From: Dyadobacter sandarakinus
Lineage (GTDB): Bacteria; Bacteroidota; Bacteroidia; Cytophagales; Spirosomataceae
Assembly: GCF_016894445.1 (NCBI RefSeq)
Contig: NZ_CP056775.1
Coordinates: 1,924,001 to 1,988,000, forward strand
Length of the DNA: 64,000 nucleotides
Direction of reading: 5' to 3'
The position numbers were made by a program, and so were the translations under genes. The notes beneath the pieces were generated by a model, which was given only the letters and a program-made list of their open reading frames with translations, made no database searches and was not told the origin of the DNA. This document shows positions 61,639 through 64,000 of this stretch, in pieces (within the stretch, counting starts at the first letter, position 1; the number at the start of each line of letters is the position of its first letter).

Positions 61639-62958
61639 TTATATGGGAATCTCAGGTTTTGAAATGGACCTCAGGTAAGTAACACCTGCCACGCCTGAAA
61701 TAATTGATGCCAGCAAAATGCCATATTTTGCTGCATCAACATGGGCTTCATCAGTGAAGGCAAGGTTTGTAACAAATAATGACATAGTGAAACCCACACC
61801 CGCCAGCAGTGAGACGCCAAAAATATGTTTCCAGTTGACTAAATTTGGAAGGTCTGCCAATCCGGATTTGACCATCATCCAGGTAAACCCAAATACGCCT
61901 ACCATTTTTCCTATAATCAGACCAAACATTACACCAAAGCTGACCGGATTGGCCAACGCCGAGAAAAAGTTGCTTCCGATATGCATCCCTGAGTTAGCAA
62001 GCGCAAAGATGGGCATGATCAGAAATGCTACCCAGGGATGAAGCGTATACTCGATCTTTTGGAGTGGTGTTTGGGCATCCAGGCTCAGGCTTTTTATCTT
62101 CTCAATAATGTGGTGCTGATCAGCTGTCATCAAAGGTCCGTGCAGCGGGATTGCAACTTCAAACTGGCGAGATTGTGACCGAATTTCACTAATGTATTCT
62201 TGTTCGTCAATCCTTGTCCTGGCCGGGATAGTGAACGCAACTAGTACACCTGCGATGGTAGCGTGAACGCCCGAAAACAGAAAGCAAGCCCAAACGGCAA
62301 TGCCAATCAGCAGATAATACAGCGTTGACCGGATCCCAAGGAGGTTGCCGCTCAGCAGGACTGCCAGAAAGCCAAAGCCGAAAAGCAGGTAAGTAAAGTC
62401 TATATGTGCAGTATAAAAAAATGCAATTACCAGCACGGCGCCAAGGTCATCAGCTACGGCAAGAGCGGATAGAAAAACTTTAAGCGAAGTTGGCATATTC
62501 TTGCCAGACAAAGATAATAAGCCAAGTGCGAAGGCAATGTCCGTGGCCATTGGTATTCCCCAGCCGTGAGCAGATAAAAGGTTCAGATTAAACAATAAAT
62601 AAATTCCAGCGGGAACGAGCATCCCACCAATTGCTGCGACCATTGGCAGTGCTGCTTTCTTGATGCTGGACAATTCTCCGGCCATGAATTCCCGCTTTAA
62701 TTCAAGTCCGATCACGAAAAAGAAAATGGCCATCAGTCCGTCGTTGATCCAGATGTGCAGTGGCTGGTTGAATATATTGCCGGCAAAGCCTACTTCAAGA
62801 CTGGTTTCCCAGGTATGGTGATAGCTCTCTCCAAATGGGAAATTGACCCAGATCAATGCCGCGACAACGCAGAGAAAGAGGACAATTCCGCTGGTGTATT
62901 CTTGGTGAATAAATTTGCTGACGGGTTCTATTACCCTTTCGATGGGGGTTTTTGCCAT
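61639..62958 (-). CDS. nhaA: Na+/H+ antiporter NhaA
   Basis: About 439 residues from ATG 62958 (an upstream TTG at 63018 is unlikely). The NhaA core is clear: DGLMAIFFFVIGLELKREF near residue 70, PMATDIAFALGLLSLSGKN near 150 and the ion-binding ALAVADDLGAVLVIAFFY with the Asp pair near 182. The central loop (about 250-300) is longer than in E. coli NhaA (388 residues), as is common in Bacteroidota. It expels Na+ and fits the neighbouring K+ and betaine uptake genes. Convergent with ktrA. Confidence 0.95.
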   Translation of the reverse strand: MAKTPIERVIEPVSKFIHQEYTSGIVLFLCVVAALIWVNFPFGESYHHTWETSLEVGFAGNIFNQPLHIWINDGLMAIFFFVIGLELKREFMAGELSSIKKAALPMVAAIGGMLVPAGIYLLFNLNLLSAHGWGIPMATDIAFALGLLSLSGKNMPTSLKVFLSALAVADDLGAVLVIAFFYTAHIDFTYLLFGFGFLAVLLSGNLLGIRSTLYYLLIGIAVWACFLFSGVHATIAGVLVAFTIPARTRIDEQEYISEIRSQSRQFEVAIPLHGPLMTADQHHIIEKIKSLSLDAQTPLQKIEYTLHPWVAFLIMPIFALANSGMHIGSNFFSALANPVSFGVMFGLIIGKMVGVFGFTWMMVKSGLADLPNLVNWKHIFGVSLLAGVGFTMSLFVTNLAFTDEAHVDAAKYGILLASIISGVAGVTYLRSISKPEIPI

Positions 62959-63086
62959 GGTTGTAGAAGTGGTGCTTTCCGGACAAATATAGGTTTGAAT
63001 TCGTAAGCAGCCCGACAAAACAATACTGAATGCAATGTTTTGAACCTATCAAGGTAGTGCTCGAACGTCGAATTGTAATGCTTGCC

Positions 63087-63623
63087 TTAGTCTAACACCT
63101 GGTAAGTCGCGTCTTCAATGATATTTACTTCAATCACGTCGCTGGCATTGTACAGGAGCCTGCGGCAATCATAACTTAAATGTTTCACAACTGTCTAAAA
63201 TTGTTCCAACTGTGACCGGAAGATGATCACAGCCAGTCCGTTTACAAAACCGTACATTACCGGGTGTGGCACCAGCCTGATAAATTTACTAAACTTAAAG
63301 ATGCCAACAACGATTTGAATGACACCAGCCAATGCGGTAGCTGCAAACACATATTCAATCCCATGCGACTGCATCAGTGCAATAGGTACAATGACTGTCG
63401 GGCCTGCTCGACCCGAAATCAGACCGGGCCTGCCTCCCAGCACGGACGTTACCAATTCGATGATAAAGGCAGCATATAAACCGGCCAGTAGTGGAAACAT
63501 TGCCAGGATGGCAAATGACGGCGATTCAGGCATCATCGTCATTGCGACGGTCAGACCGGCTAGGACCTCTTTTTTATAATTGATCTTTTGTTTAAAGTCA
63601 AATATGTTAAAGTAGTTTATCAT
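63087..63623 (-). pseudogene. SulP anion transporter with large internal deletion
   Basis: The N-terminal 142 codons are a normal SulP start (AGLTVAMTMMPESPSFAILA, SGRAGPTVIVPIAL). A TAG follows after IIFRSQLEQF, and the same frame goes on at once with HLSYDCRRLLYNASDVIEVN, IIEDATYQVLD, which is the C-terminal tail normally found after the STAS domain. About 350 middle residues are missing. An upstream neighbour of nhaA on the same strand. Not functional. Confidence 0.85.
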
Positions 63624-63755
63624 GAACCTTCAAAATAAAAAAGACTTCCTCTCGAACTGAGAATGATCATCATGATCAAAAAAATACATCGACTGGACTG
63701 TTTCATCATGGTTCCATCATCTTGTTTCTATTAGAGCGCTGGTAAAAGTTGATGC

Positions 63756-63863
63756 TTAGGAAGCTGGTCGTCCATGATAGTCTAAAAAGGAACCATCACT
63801 CAAGATATTCACTCTGCCTTGCGGATCATAGCACTGTAATTGTCCAAATTCCTTCTTTGCCAT
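63756..63863 (-). CDS. Possible small protein
   Basis: 35 residues from ATG 63863: AKKEFGQLQCYDPQGRVNIL, then DGSFLDYHGRPAS. A frame from 63944 is longer by 27 hydrophobic residues, but its start is in AT-rich DNA. Composition is protein-like; family not recognised. Confidence 0.3.
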   Translation of the reverse strand: MAKKEFGQLQCYDPQGRVNILSDGSFLDYHGRPAS

Positions 63864-64000
63864 ATTAATGTTAATGACTAATACTGTCCAGTTAATCGTA
63901 TTAATTAACTTTATTGGAATCAGAACCTTTTGTGACCGAAACAATCCCCCAATTTCAATGATTAAATAGTCTATTTTCCAGTACTTTGTATCTAATATAT
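63864..64000. other. Window edge, nothing recognised
   Basis: AT-rich DNA with no supported gene or RNA. Confidence 0.3.

Overview
The window is chromosomal DNA of a Bacteroidota bacterium, most likely a Cytophagales member close to Dyadobacter/Spirosoma. This is judged from protein style and architecture: type IX secretion (T9SS) type-A sorting tails, malectin and WDK..GG/DGGYILGG repeat proteins, Bacteroidetes-type promoters (TTTG-N18-TAnnTTTG) and an almost complete lack of Shine-Dalgarno sequences. No taxonomic marker gene is present, so the genus is inference.

Layout. 1-1.7 kb: 5' part of a large secreted repeat protein (minus strand). 1.9-5.6 kb: thiamine operon with promoter, TPP riboswitch, thiS, a double-domain TenI/ThiE fusion, thiG and thiH. 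6.8-10.2 kb: DHFR-like, YciI/DGPF and ECF42-type sigma genes, then an FMN reductase. 10.8-13.5 kb: secreted calcium-repeat/malectin protein. 13.6-21.2 kb: ThpR, a DUF1543-like protein, an FtsX-type permease, a broken hydrolase, a TSUP exporter, an AraC regulator and an MDR oxidoreductase. 21.3-27.2 kb: carbohydrate operon (soluble-dehydrogenase/cytochrome c fusion, GH36 alpha-galactosidase, esterase). 27.3-40.8 kb: plastic region with a serine-hydrolase remnant, SDR and AraC genes, an XRE regulator, a HigBA pair, broken DUF4145, PIN and membrane-protein genes, an integrase remnant between imperfect 185-bp direct repeats, an outer-membrane paralogue pair and IS3 debris. 40.9-55.3 kb: five minus-strand T9SS cargo genes (one PL6 lyase and four repeat, leucine-rich-repeat or malectin proteins). 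55.5-64 kb: broken kinase-like gene, then an ion/osmolyte block (BCCT transporter, TrkH/KtrB, TrkA/KtrA, NhaA) and a SulP transporter with an internal deletion.

The most notable signal is regulatory. All six minus-strand T9SS cargo genes (1-1656, and the five from 40.9 to 55.3 kb) have upstream the same two-box element, CAGTAT-N15-GTCTAA in the direction of transcription, always with exactly 15 bases between boxes. Its right box equals the -10 box of classical ECF sigma promoters. It looks like an ECF-controlled regulon of secreted surface proteins, partly spread by tandem duplication of genes with their leaders.

A second theme is decay. At least nine genes are broken by single frameshifts, truncation or internal deletion, and a degenerate IS3 copy carries four related GC-rich mini-inserts.
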